A stretch of DNA of 64,000 nt from Ananas comosus (taxonomy: Eukaryota; Streptophyta; Magnoliopsida; Poales; Bromeliaceae), in assembly GCF_001540865.1 (NCBI RefSeq), contig NC_033635.1:1202916-1266915 (forward strand). The letters run 5' to 3'. Position numbers and translations under genes: made by a program. Below, piece by piece: positions 43,330 through 56,081 of the stretch. Position 1 is the stretch's first letter; every line of letters begins with the position of its first letter. The notes below the pieces were generated by a model, which was given only the letters and a program-made list of their open reading frames with translations, searched no databases and had not been told where the DNA came from.

Positions 43330-43780
43330 TACATGTTATGTGCTATTAGGAGCACAGAGACCTCTGTGCTCGTAAGCCATTTTCGATGATGAAATTTTTG
43401 AATCGACGATCAACTCCATTAGATTTGATTTACCATATTTAAATTATTTAGAAAATAAATTTTGTGATTTTTCGATATTATTTACCTAACGATCAAAAGA
43501 GTTCAAAATCACTGGCTAAAAATAAAAATCTCACAAAAATAGTGATATAACTAAAATTTTAGATCAAAGATATTAATCTTGCAGTAAATAGTATAAAAAA
43601 ATTTTCTATCAAAATTTCATCTAATTTAAATACTTCTACACCGTTAAACTTACAAATGATATATATCAATTATTAAAAATTATTATTTTTAAACCCTTTA
43701 GATAAGTAGGATAATGATATCGAAAAATTACAAATTTTTTTTCTTTTTTAAGAAAATATAGTATTGGAGCGAATCTTAAT
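43330..43780. mobile_element. AT-rich non-autonomous element sharing an internal phrase with the 29-30 kb cluster
   Basis: Starts near the hairpin GAGCACAGAGACCTCTGTGC followed by TC. The interior phrases GATCAACTCCATTAGATTTG and ATTTTTCGATATTATTTACC followed by TAACGATCAAA match, in one orientation or the other, segments at 29339-29470 and 29920-30050. Ends are uncertain. Confidence 0.4.
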
Positions 43781-44524
43781 TCTTAAGCCTCGCCGGTTTT
43801 AAAAGGCACACATCCCTTATTTTATGATATATATTATTGTTTACTGCTTTATTGTTTTTTTCAGCATTAATTAATTCGATTCGCAACATTATGCTCCGAA
43901 ATTAATCATATTAATGTGATTGGTGCAATTTATTTTTTGCTAATCAAACTTGTGTTAGTACAGTTTAAATTTCTTCAAAAATATTATCTTTATATATTAT
44001 TAAAGAGCCCAAAGATAGAATATAAAAAGTTTTGATTGATAAATAAAATAATTTTGAAGAGCAATACTATTAATACATACCAAAATGTATTTATACGACA
44101 CATTTGATCAAATCGATGTAACTAATAAAGACTTTTTGCTATTACATTCGAAAAGATTATCTCTTGAAAAAATTGAAGATATAGTACAAAAAGTTTTGAT
44201 TGTTTAGCAAAATAAATTTAAAGAGCATCACTACTCATACATTCTAAAATGCACTTGTATTATACATCTCATCTATTCTAAAATGAAAATATTTTTACTA
44301 ACTATATCGATGCGACTGACTAACGAAAATATATTTATCTTAAAATGCATAGGGAACGTGTAAAATGTGCATTCCAAAGGATCTGCCTACTCATAACGTT
44401 TGCTTAATTTTTAAATATTTCATTAAGCACCTAATAGGTCAACAGCACCGGCCAAAACAGTTTGTGGGGATCAAAAGATTCTTAATTTTTAGAAGATGAC
44501 AAGCAGCTAGGCAATTATAAGTTG
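43781..44524. other. Intergenic, no gene recognised
   Basis: AT-rich. Two similar phrases about CATTCTAAAATGCAC/TACCAAAATGTATTTATAC (44075-44100, 44245-44270) hint at an old local duplication. No coding region. Confidence 0.3.
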
Positions 44525-44546
44525 AATATCACAGTTGTTATTGTTG

Positions 44547-44922
44547 TTTTTTTTTTTTTTTCAGAAATAGATAGTGATATGTCTGCTTCATTCATTCGGA
44601 AAATAAATTAGACTTACAAAGTGGAAGCAGCCAGGATCTCCGAAGAGGAAAAGCGTCAAAGAGTAGCAACAAAAAAGAAAAACAAAAAAAGTAAAAACGA
44701 GAAAGTAAACCGATAAACTAAGGAAACTGAACAGGGTCACCGGATTGCGACTCAGGAATCCACCAAAAACTTAACACGCTCCAAAGACCGGGCGGGATTG
44801 GGGGCGTGATCGCGAAAGATAATGTCGTTTCTTTCCGTCCAAACCACCCACCAGATGGCAGAAATGAGAGCGAGGGAAGTAACTCTCTTGTTGTAGTCAG
44901 GCAAAGCAATCAATCTTGACCA
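44547..44922 (-). mobile_element. 5'-truncated LINE tail with target-site duplication
   Basis: The T-run at 44547-44561 is the minus-strand poly(A). Minus-strand translation gives AISAIWWVVWTERNDIIFRD followed by HAPNPARSLERVKFLVDS and a stop, the C-terminal W-rich ERN region of plant L1-type LINEs. An imperfect 15-bp direct repeat flanks it: AATATCACAGTTGTT at 44525-44539 and AATATCACTGTTGTT at 44925-44939. Only the last 376 bp were copied, a typical 5' truncation. Confidence 0.75.
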
Positions 44923-45225
44923 GAAATATCACTGTTGTTGTTGTTGTTGTTGCTATTATTATTATCATGATTATAGATCGTAGTTGTCATAATCCTATCT
45001 TATTTTAAACTAATTAACCTAGCTACCACTAATCAGTGAGCAGGCCACAAACTCCAAAATATGCACACATAGAATTCGAACCTTCACCATTTGAAAACGC
45101 CTCCAGAATAAGAACCATTTCAGTAAGCAACTGATAAAGCCATCACATGGAATGCCTGAAAAATTACGCACACTATATTGTAGGATTCTAGCAATATAAT
45201 TGTTTGAAATATTACATGCCTTTTC

Positions 45226-45487
45226 TGTTAAATATAAAAATGTTTAAACATTATTTTTTTAACAGCTTAACTTTTTAAAGTACAACGGTTAGTTCATATG
45301 GTATCAGAGTAGAAGGCCTGAGTTCGAGTCATAATCACGCCAGGCTCCTAATATATTAATTTTTTTTCATTTAATTTAAGCACACGTCATGGGCCGACTA
45401 AAAAGTTTCGAGTCCAGACGTGAGAGGGAGTGTTAAATATAAAAATATTTAAACACTATTTTCTAACAGAGTACAACGATTGTTTCA
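45226..45487 (+). mobile_element. TRIM-like element with very short LTRs
   Basis: Left LTR about 45226-45296 and right LTR about 45431-45487 share TGTTAAATATAAAAAT(G/A)TTTA plus a later GTACAACG(G/A)TT block. The right one lacks about 15 bp in the middle. Between them, a primer-binding-site motif TGGTATCAGAGT (45299-45310) follows the left LTR and a purine-rich GAGAGGGAG (45422-45430) precedes the right LTR. There is no coding space. Target duplication is uncertain (TTTTC/CTTTC). Confidence 0.65.
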
Positions 45488-45846
45488 CACTTTCTCTCTC
45501 TCTCAAAAAAAAAAAAAAAAAAAAAAAAAGAGCCCGCAACTAATTACTGCTTGATTAATCTCTTTTTGTTTCTTTGTGAATAGGTTCTTGGTTCATTAAT
45601 TATGTTGTTAAAATATATATGCCATGCCTTAAAACTTTGTTGACATACACACAAGCACTATACTATATATATATATAATGAGAGAGGATATATTTGATTA
45701 GACTCTCGCCAAAATTACAGACAAATCGATTCCTCGAACACGAAAAATGCTCACTCTATTAAACTAATTATTTGCTGTAACCTGAACACTAGACAACATA
45801 AAGCATGCATTACTTAACAGTTACACTACTTGTTCTTGTTGAGATA

Positions 45847-45877
<31 letters not shown>

Positions 45878-46626
45878 TGTGAGATGGATGACCCTTTAAC
45901 TCTTTACTTTGATTCTTAACTCGAAAATAACATATGCTACAGTCATATAAACTTTTAAGACTTGCGAGTTTGAATGCTTGAACCTATGTGTTACAAAACT
46001 TTATAAATCTTACATAAGCATCCATCGTAAAGTATTACCCGAGCTCGTAAAAAGTTTATAAGCATCGTATTATTCTGTAACCTTTTTGCTATACTTTCAA
46101 TTTCTCTTTTATTTTTAATTAGATTACAGGAAATCACGCTCAAAAATTAAGTTTTTATGGTGCATGCACGTTAAGAGATAGCATGTGAATCATATTTGCT
46201 AGCTAAACCAAGGAGGCAAGTACTGAACATATCTAGATACTTTAATAACAATCAATAACTATCAATTAACTAGATTCAATATTAATCTCCTTTTCCAAGG
46301 AAAAATTAGCGCTTTGACCTGAAACTAATTTTTTTTTTGCTCTTTTATTTTGTGTGTTCAGTTCCCATTAATTGGACCTTCCTATCCTAGCCATCCTGCT
46401 GACGTGGAGTTGGGACTCCAACTTTGGATCCTGTCTCAGATTCCAAGGCACATGTTTACCATTAATTAATGAATAAATACTTGTGCACGTTTGATTCTAT
46501 TGTACACAGTTTTATGTTTAACCTTTGTTTAGTTCCTTTAATAGCAAATGTATGTGTGTGTACAAGGAGACAATCAGACAAGGCAAAAAAGGCAAAAAAT
46601 GGGAGAGGGCTAGCTTTCAGGGAGAG
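45488..46626. other. Intergenic with CT and A runs
   Basis: CT/A-run at about 45493-45530, TA run at 45664-45677, CT run at 45848-45873. No gene recognised. Confidence 0.35.
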
Positions 46627-46756
46627 TTTTTTTTTTTTTTTTCCCGAAAAAGAACAGTAGAAACTTAGCTGAAAATATGAATCAACTAGGTTTTAAACTT
46701 GGGATCTCGAATATCAATTACTAAATTCTTTGTAACTTGCATTAGGGACGGTCAAT
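46627..46756 (-). mobile_element. tRNA-derived SINE, internally deleted and diverged
   Basis: Poly(T), then a shortened body missing most of the two hairpins, then a decayed box B (GGTTTTAAACTT) and a TTAGGGACGGTCAAT end. Flanked by AGCTTTCAGGGAGAG (46612-46626) and AGCTCATAGGGAGAG (46757-46771). Confidence 0.7.
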
Positions 46757-46763
46757 AGCTCAT

Positions 46764-46771
<8 letters not shown>

Positions 46772-46805
<34 letters not shown>

Positions 46806-46950
46806 AGAGAAAGATAGATAGCACGCTACCCGCTTTGTTTATTTCATTTAGAAATAAACTTAGCTGAAAATGTGAATCAACTAGGATTCGAATTTGGGTC
46901 TCGGATACCAACCACCAAATTCTTTGCCACTTGCTCTAGAAACGGTCGGT
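46772..46950 (-). mobile_element. tRNA-derived SINE, full length, inserted next to another copy
   Basis: Complete copy with long poly(T) (46772-46804), GATAGATAGCACGCTACCCG, AT hairpin, box B and GAAACGGTCGGT end. Flanked by CTCATAGGGAGAG (46759-46771) and CTTATAGGAAGAG (46951-46963). The left repeat is also the right target duplication of the SINE at 46627. Confidence 0.85.
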
Positions 46951-48223
46951 CTTATAGGAAGAGTTAATATTATAATATGAGTACATAGAATAAAGAAGTG
47001 AGGGATCATCTTAGTTGTATTGTTTTTGAATGGAGCGGGCATATATAGGGAGCAAACAAACATGTGGAACAAGATCTATTGGACTAAAGCTTTAAATGGG
47101 ATTGGGTGTATGATTGATGTGTCACATGTTTTTTGAGAGATTTGATGTGTCACATGTTAAAAGTGGGTTTAGTTAAGGAATCTCTTCAATTATTTAAATA
47201 AGAGCTTAATTAAAGACTTGATATAAGATATTGCTAACAGCATAGCAATCACATGAGGCAGCAACACGATGGCGACCGGATAATGGTAACTTGGTGAGTA
47301 ATAACAAATGCGTTATATGGCTTTTAAAACAGTTTCGCTACTTCTAAAAGCATGTTATGTGGCTTCTAAAACAGTTTCGCTATTTCAAAAAGCACTAGTG
47401 CATGCCTGCAAAGCGAAAAGCCAATCTTTTTCTGTAATAAGCCACCAAATTTTGCTTCTACAGTTTTAAAAAGAAGCTCAGCTTTTAATGAAAACAGAGT
47501 TTCCAGAGATATAAACCCCAACAAGGAACATTACTAACTAGGGATAATCCTGCTACTAGTAGTACATTATCCTAAAAGGTCGCCCAGTATCTCAGCAGTT
47601 AAGGCTTCATACAGATCAATTCTTCAGTTAATTTCATAAACTGAGCAGCTTAAACTGCTGCAACCAAAAACCAAAATTTCTTTCTACATATATTACGCAG
47701 AACAGGAAAAAGAAAAAAAGAAAAAATAAGAGGACCTTCGTAAACTTCAAAATACATATCACATTATTTCACATCAAGATTGAAAAAAAGAAATTTTTGC
47801 CCGAGATTATCCTCGGCACAGTAAACAAGTACACCCAACATTGGCTCCTTTATTCTTCCTGTTTATACTAGCGTATCACCTTCATTTTACACCTCATATG
47901 TACAGTGACAAATTCCCTAAACACTACAAAATTCACTAGTATAATCTCCAAGGGATACCCCCTTTTCCACCACCTATTAAACCCTCATCAATCCTCTCTT
48001 ATTCAAACCCCCAGCTTCTGAGTATCAATACAGCTTTATTTTGTTGCAAACGAAAAGGACATCACAATCTGCCGCGTCCCCGCAGATCCCTGTTAGAAAA
48101 AAATTTTGCCTCTATGCACTCCAAGAAACAAGACCACGACAAATCATCTTGCTCTAGAGTTGTTGGAGGCGAATAAGCAAACACCAAATATGCACTCATT
48201 GATGCAAACATTTGTTTTTTCAC
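46951..48223. other. Intergenic and 3' flank of RKP
   Basis: No gene seen. About 47.5-48.2 kb probably includes the 3' UTR of the minus-strand RKP gene. A pair of related phrases (GCGTTATATGGCTTTTAAAA and CATGTTATGTGGCTTCTAAA, each followed by ACAGTTTCGCTA) lies at 47310-47382. Confidence 0.35.
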
Positions 48224-51200
48224 TCATCGAGATTGCGCTCCTTTAGGTTCTACCGTCACGACAGCTGAAACTGTGGCGTTACAAAAGAAACATCTCTGGC
48301 TGTTCAAAAGGTGTCGGCTTATGCAGCCAAAGCAAGATGTGTGGTGGCACGGCTCGAAGAAAGCATCTGAATTATTGTTGTAGCAGATGCAGCAGCTATC
48401 TTCTGTTTCATCATCACCACTTTGGGTTTCTATTTCTCCTCTGCTATTTAACTCCTCTGTTCTGCTTCTCAAGTAGCTGGAGAATTCCTCAAGCCGGGCA
48501 AGCTTCGTAACGGAAGCATCTCCTCTCAGGACAATGCTCTGGAGCATACAGACAACAGGATTTAGGTAAGAAGAAAAGTTAGCAGAAGAAAGCCACGCCA
48601 TAGGAATGAAAATGCAACCGCAAAAGATCTTGTTTGTTTTAAGGCGTGCAAAATATAAATAACAAGCAAAGTAGGAGATTGATTCACTTGGCAGCATTAA
48701 CGAAAGGGTTAAATCACAAAATGATCATACTGTCTCCACGTCTCCACTTGTAAAATGCTAGCAATTGCAAAGAAGCAATCCGTTCCCTATGTTTCCAGGT
48801 TCCGACATTGATACATTCCTCAAATACTTATTTAGTTTAAAAACATTGTTCCTTGCGCTAACTTACGAGTAATTCATAATATTATAGAACAAGTAAATAA
48901 GTGAGTAACTAACTGCAAGAAGTTCAATGGTAATTGTGTGGTCTCTTTCACATAAAAGGCTACTAGTCCACTCGCTAGCAACCTGGTTTATCACAACCAA
49001 ACATTGTTTTCACTGAAAATAGAATGTCCCATGCGGTTTTTATCTTTTTCCTAATTATCAAAGCAACCATCTATGAAATTCTCATCCCAATATTAATATT
49101 AGCCAGAAATATGAAAATATAAAGGATCAAGAAAGCTAACCCAATTGTAGCTTAGCAGGTATTGCAATCCGTAGTGGACGGTAGGACAGTCCATGCTAAC
49201 AAACACAGAAATCACATCATTCAGCTTTTCTCGCCCTGGATCTGAACAAGCATCCATGAGATTAACAATGATCCCAACCAGAGGTGCCAAAATCATAGTC
49301 CGATTTGTTTTCTCTTGGTTCTGGCCAGGTCGCCTAATTGACCTGCAGAAGTAGCTTAACAACATCAATACAAGAGGAAAAACAAACCGATAGAAAGTAA
49401 CAGCAAGACTGAATTTATTGCTGGATTTTTTTTTTTTCCTTTACTTTCGCCTATTTATCAAGGATATGTTTAAAGTTTGGTTTTACTTAAAAAGCTTGGA
49501 ATTGAAAGGGAAAATAATTAAACAATGAAAGAGCCCAATTAGATCTTTCTAATCAAACTTACATGTCAAAAAACTCTGAATCAGCAGCTGAAATTATGTG
49601 GTTCAAAATAAAAATGATCCATTCAGTTAGCCTCCGAAGATTCATGTCAGGCCCAAAAAGAAATGCCTGAGGAATTTCACGCATACAGAATTCTAGTATC
49701 CTTGCAAGGTTGCATGAAATGTCAAATATCGCACTGCATTTTCTTTGCTGCAGGTCAACAATCTGATAAAAAAGAATACAATATCAAGATTAAGGAAGTC
49801 ATTTCACACACTAGTCGGCAGCATGATATATCAGCAGATATATCTTGGGAACGAGAAAATGCAATATCAATTTACCTCATAATTGTCTTGCATCTCTCGA
49901 ATGGACATAGAGAATTCCGTCATAGTCCAGCTCAGCATGTTGAAAAGTCGATTGAGAAAGGAAGAAAATAATTCCTCATCGTGAATGCATGCCTCTCGCA
50001 GCAACACCTTCGTGATGCACACAAGAAACTTGTCACAATAAGTTCAATTGATTCAAGGAAAACAGAAGCAAATATATCTATATCTAACCTGGAAAAGTGC
50101 TGATGATGAAGATTCTGCATGTCTTGACACAGCAAATCCAGAACCTTTGCATAGTCGTAGAAGTATATTTGTAACAGGTAACCAGGATCGGTTATCAAAT
50201 GCTGCTAGTAAGGCTTTTGGCATTCTCTGAACAGCTTCCTTGTTGTTCTCAAAGGCAACTAAAAAGTCCTTATACTGTACTAAGACTGATATTGACTGGA
50301 GAAGAAGATCTTTTATGTCCGCACTTGAAATTCGGTGATCATTGAAGTGCTTAGCAATAAAGGTAACCTGATAAGGAAAAGACAAGTGAAAATCCTTGGA
50401 AATGTACTCAGCTGGACAACTGGCATCTAGGAATGATAATTCTAGGTAGCTAGTACCAGAATACTATTTCTCTGATCAATAATTCTCTGATCCATAGTAA
50501 TTTCCTTACTAATTTATTCTGATAAAAGTAATTCTAAATAGGTAAGATCAATGGCTCTCTACTCTCTTTCTACTATCTTGATATTGCGACTTAACCCCTG
50601 AAGTTTCCACTTAAACAATCTAATCTCTGAACTTCCTCATGCTTTGCAAGTGAATCCCTAACCTGCTAAAAAAGTCTGCCAAAAACTGATCTTTTCATAC
50701 CTGTTTTCAAGTAGCCTGAAAAAGTTAGAAGTTGGTCATTTTTATCAGGGAGGATTTACAATAGGTAAGAAAGTGACTGAAGTGTTTATTTGAAAACTTC
50801 AAGGACTACGACACATTTTGGGATAGTACAGGGACTTTCCTTGCATTTTACTATGTCTAAAAGAATGGGGTTCGAACGAAAGATAAATGCAATCCTATAT
50901 TGGTCATCATGTAGCATAAGGAAATACTTATCAGTATAGATTCCAAGCTAAAAGCATGTTGCATGTCGTCAATTGTGCTATTCCCACAAAATATTTTGCA
51001 TGCTACCCATTCTCAAAAGCGCAACAATTATTTCGGGTTTGCAGACCATTTCTATTTCAAATATCAACATTATATCAATTCACATACGAATCTTGAATGC
51101 TAAAAATTTTGCTGCAGAGAAGGGGATAAGAAAGCTGGACAATTAAAAAAATTAACGTCTATGTTCCAAAACATACAAATGATGAAAGTCCATGCTTGAT

Positions 51201-54200
51201 AAACACTGAAGAAGAAACAAATGGAGGATCACTCCTTCGCAATGCATGGAAACTATCAACCTGCAAAAGAAAGAAAGAAAAGTTATTTAATAAAGGAGTT
51301 CAGGTCACAACCAGAAAGAAGAACAATCAATCAAGGACAACAAAGAATAGCTTACCAGCGATTCCACATAAAATTCAGGAATATATAGGAAAACAGTATC
51401 AATATCGCTGAGGACCAACAGTAGATCCACTACCCACATGCATGTCGCATACAATCCTCTTTGCTTCCACCGAGAAAAAAGAGAGGCACGATACCTGTGA
51501 TAGGAACAAAAAAGGGCAAAAAAACAAACAGTGAACATCGCTACAAAAAGGAAAAAAAAGAAATATATCAAAGTGTTAAGTAATAACTCCGCTTCATTAC
51601 AACATTGTTTTTGATCCTGTCGGTTACGAGGACGGATTAATTTGATACAAATTGGAAGGTTAATTTAACTATGTCTGGAAGGTTAATTCAACTATGTTTG
51701 GATAGTCAAATTAGCAAAAAAAAGCATGCTAACTAAACAAGTGGAAGGCCTCCAACATTGAGCTCAACATTCTCATCAGCACAGACTTATAGTTCTGCAG
51801 TAGTTAATATGATGTGTATATTTCTATCTGGACAATTTCACTATTGTGGAAGAATAATCCTGGGTTACCAAACAAAGGTGTACGTAGTCAAAAGTCAAAG
51901 ACAAACACTTCTCCCCTGATATTTTGTCATTATGAATGTCCGAGGTTTATTATGGGTCGACTGGATAATTGACCTGGGACCCTTGACCCGCTCATTTTGG
52001 TGGGGCAGTGAATAACCAGGTATTAAAACATTGGTTCAGGTAGCCAGGAATGTTATAGTATTATTTATTTCTCACAGATTTCTAGAACAGAAAGTTAGGA
52101 GAATTAATCGAAAGGAACAGATACTATGGTAACAAGGCATGAATTCACGTGTCAGCATGTAGCATGATGGAATATTACTTTTCAACACTTAAAATAAGAT
52201 AGAAGGGATAAGATGCCAAGATTTGCAAAATAACATGCAAGGAAAAGCAACTTCACGATTTGAAGAAATGAATTTATCAATAATGACCATACCATACACA
52301 ATGCTTGACACAGTCAACCAATTCTTCACGATAAACATTGCGAGCTTCCTTCAAGCGCTTTACTTGCTCAACGGATGATTTTTCTCTTATCTGTTTGTCA
52401 GTATCATCTAATAGAGAAATTGATTGCGACTGATGAGACATGAAATAAAATGCCTGCAGTGAATATAAGAATTGGTAGTTCATCAAAAAGAATGCCAAAT
52501 GGAAATTCAAATTATGACTTATGATCAGCAACCAAAGGATCACCTGTTAGAAAGATGTAAAAAAGGAGACATTCAGATAGTGGAAAACTAAAAATATCAG
52601 AATAACTCCTTATGTTGTTCATATTCTATGGAAACTCGATATCAAAAGTCCAGGGCGTAGGTGCTAAATTTTCATTAGAAAATTAGATAAATGAGAGTTC
52701 GGATCACTTGCCTGCCGAAATTTCGGTGCAACACCCAAATGATAAAGCAATAGCATAATATCAAGTAGCTCCTCCTCTCTCAATGCTTCTGAAGATAATT
52801 GATCCATCATTGGGACGCTCCCCAAATTATGCAATGGTCTGTACCCAAAATCAGTTTCTGACTGGTCGCTTGAACTAGGTTTATCCACAATCTCATCACT
52901 GAAACTCCTTGCACTGCATTCTGCTGCGACAGGAGTTGACTTTTCCGGCATAGACTTACATGGACCTTTAGAAACTTTACCTGGGTATTTAACACTATCT
53001 TTTGACATTTCGAAGACTTCAACCTCAGGTGTTGAACAACAACAAGGTTTCTGCAATGTAGAATGTGTTATTCTTGAATCTCCATCATCTGTGTAGCCTT
53101 CATCCCACTGTACTTCCTTTTTCTCATCATCAGTGACTTGGTGAGACTTTGATAGATGACACATTGTACCACCAATTCTAGGAACTCCACTGCAATATGT
53201 ATCATTTCGAAAAAACAAGTCCACAGGAAAGTTCCTTTTTCCACGTCTGTGGAGAAATCCAATAGCAATTCCAGAGTTTGTTCTAGAGCTGGTCGTTGAC
53301 CCAGAAGAATCCTCCATGGAGAATCCTTCAGATAGCATATGCAGGATAACATTGTAAAGAGAAAGAATCACGGTATTGCTTGAAATACCAGAAGATACCA
53401 TCTTGTGATCTACACCTCTCGTCTTTACTATGCAATTCTGTATGAAAGTTCTGAACACGGAGCCAGGTAACTGGGGAGGACACCCTGGAGGTATGAAACG
53501 AATGACCAAACTACAAAGGTCGCGATGCATTTCCTCAATCTGCAGATCACAAACAATTGCATGTCAGTAACACGAGACACAAGTACTTTTTTTTCAAGAT
53601 GATTTTTTCCCTATAAAAATGGAAAGGCATAATCCAGCAAACAGAAGAACAGTTGCCTTTATTAGATATGTAGGTGACAAAAGCTGCAATGAGCATTTAC
53701 AGAATATCATTTGAGGTGATTTTACATTCACAAGAATAGGACTCCCTTTATGAATATTGCCAGGATTAAAAGCATATGTCCAGTTTAATTAATGATTACT
53801 ATAACAGATAGTTGTACCCAACAGTAAAAAATCTTTATGTTCTTAGGCAGTTCTACTTGATGTATTCAAAAGAAACAGTACATAACATATATACCCTAAA
53901 TAATATCCTCATATTTCAAGTTTATGTCTCCTCTGACTGACTTGAATGTTCTCTATAAGGAAATAAAATTGACCATAGAATGTTCAGAAGATTCATATCA
54001 TCCTAATAATAGTAAAATCAAGATGGTTTTGGAGATTATCACTACATGATAAGTATAATATGGAAAAAGAAAGTGACCTAAATCAAGATGGTTTTGGAGA
54101 TTATCACTACATGATAAGTATAATATGGAAAAAGAAAGTGACCTAAATCAAGATGGTTTTGGAGATTATCGCTACATGATAATTATAATATGAAAACGAA

Positions 54201-55710
54201 AAAAGAAAGTGACGGGTACCTTTGCAACTGCTCCAGATAATGCTGACATGGTCAACATCATGCTGCTTTCATTACCGACATCCTCACATGAACCAGGCCA
54301 CCACACAGACGGAATAAGGCAGTGTAAATCCTGCTTGTTTGGGCTCTTCATCGAAAGGAAACCTTCCAATGAAAATCCAAAATCCAGCGATTTCCACCAC
54401 AGGACCATCATGTCTTTACGCCTGACAATATGGCAAGCCAGTGCAAGATAAGGATATGATCCAGAATAAGGACACTCGGTTAGAACAAGTGGCGCTACTT
54501 TGCAGCTATAAGAAAGTGCCACAATAACATGCTGGAGCAATGAGTTCGCGCCTGGAAACTTGAGCAACAGGTCAATAACCCGATCCAAACTTGAATAATC
54601 ATGCGGTGCTTGGGACCCGAAGACATCTACCAGGAAAGAAGAAAGTACTCCCCAGGCAATATATTCAGTACTCCACTCACTTGACTCGACTATGTTGTAG
54701 AATTTTTCACAGATTCCATGTGATATGGGGCAAAACAGTTCTTTCAGTGGTGCAAACCTCTTCACCCTTCTCAATTTCTGAAAATAAGCTGACTCAGATC
54801 TCTCCAAACACTGCACCTCCAGTAACCTGGACAAGCACTGGAGCAGATAAGTAGTAAAAGCTACACGTTCGGGCGGAGCCTGAATCGGACGAAACCCCTC
54901 AACAGGGTATTTGAATGGCCGAGATCCAAAGTTCAAATCGCAACGCTCACCTTCAGAGAGGGAAATCGCCGGATAATAGCCAATTGCCGGACCCACTTTG
55001 CGGATTCCATCAAACGCCACTCCAAGAGAAACCCCGTTTCTATAAAAGGAGATCTCTTTAGCATCAAAATCAATACAACATCCAATCACATCGCCCACCA
55101 CCCATGGCTGACCATATGCCCTATGCTCCTTATTCCACTTGGTCACTCTCCGGCCATCAAAAGCATAAGAATGCTCCGAATCACCCACTCCTTTCTGTTC
55201 AGTGAAGGGGCACAAAAGGGTAGCCCACCCAATCTGCTGGATTCCTGCAGTTTCTAAAGTCACCTCGTACATCCACTTCCCCTTCCATACGCATGCATTA
55301 ACCCGAGCACTACTGAATACCGACCGGCTTTCTACAAGCAATGGCTTCCTTACGGTCTTGAATTCCCCACACATGCTTGATTTGTCCATACAAACAATAT
55401 AAGGGCCGCAACCGTGATCGTTAAAAAATACGCCATCTCTGCTATAGTCATCGGAATCTGGATATCTTTGCGCTTGATTCTTAAGGATAGAACAGATAAA
55501 CTTAATATCAACTGTGTTAGAGGTTAGAGCGACCGATTTGTGAGGGAGATCAAATATGTATTCGATGGTCCGTTCCACTGCTTGGTTTCCGATGTCACCG
55601 TGGTAAGAAATTAAGTGGGACTTCTGAGGATTCCCTTTTGGGTCATCATCTGATAACAGAACAGCTAGGCCAGAGGAGAATCCATTTAGCCTAATACTAT
55701 CTTCCGCCAT
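48224..55710 (-). CDS. RKP: E3 ubiquitin-protein ligase RKP (KPC1-related, SPRY + RING)
   Basis: Plant counterpart of the KPC1 ubiquitin ligase; in Arabidopsis RKP targets CDK inhibitors of the KRP type. Ten coding exons on the minus strand by frame continuity: 54220-55710, 52712-53539, 52293-52453, 51356-51494, 51177-51260, 50089-50367, 49876-50007, 49563-49762, 49141-49342, 48224-48538. They give about 1276 residues, essentially the Arabidopsis length. Start MAEDSIRLNGFSSGLAVLL matches the family, so the upstream ATG at 55725 was not used. A SPRY domain lies at about residues 125-270 (WMYEVTLETAGIQQIGWA, YAFDG, VIGCCIDFDAKEISFYRNG). The middle is alpha-helical repeat sequence (SRWKQRGLYATCMWVVDLLL). 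The C-terminal RING runs from about 1221 to 1258 (CCIC...PCHHTSC..C...CFFC). Intron 2 (52454-52711) begins GC. Intron 1 holds a 65-bp tandem repeat. A 5'-UTR intron starts near 56082. Confidence 0.94.
54015..54212. repeat. Three-copy 65-bp tandem repeat in RKP intron 1
   Basis: Units starting AAATCAAGATGGTTTTGGAG at 54015, 54080 and 54145. The first two are identical and the third carries a few changes. The last unit ends a few bases before the splice donor of coding exon 1 (exon edge 54220), so the array sits at the very start of the intron. Confidence 0.9.
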
Positions 55711-56081
55711 TAAATTACACAGCAAGCAACTAGCTTTTCCTCCCTAATCATCGATATAACTAACAACAACAACAACAACAAATTGTACAACAGCTTCTTC
55801 TGATCAAATCCCTGCTTTTTAGAGATCGGGAAACCAGAATCAGATGCACAAGCACAGAACAAGCTCAAACATTTACATCAAAAAATAAAGGAAGGACGCA
55901 AACAATGAGCAATTACCGATTGAAACAGGCGATTACTTTAGAAAATCAAACCGATTGAACTCTGGGATGCAGGAGAAAGCGATTGACGGTAAAATTATCA
56001 GAATTAAGAAAATAAGACGCGAATTCTAATCAGGTCAAACGAAAAATTCGAGGGATTATAAGGCGAAAGGGACGAACTTTA

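Noticed and set aside
45270..45325. tRNA-like boxes (TTAGTTCATATGG ... GAGTTCGAGTC) as a tRNA gene or SINE
   Set aside because: No cloverleaf can be drawn, and the flanking short LTRs with primer-site and purine-tract order fit a TRIM better.
55711..55725. Upstream in-frame ATG for RKP (MLCNL before MAEDS)
   Set aside because: The family starts MAEDS-like; five extra residues lie in the leader.
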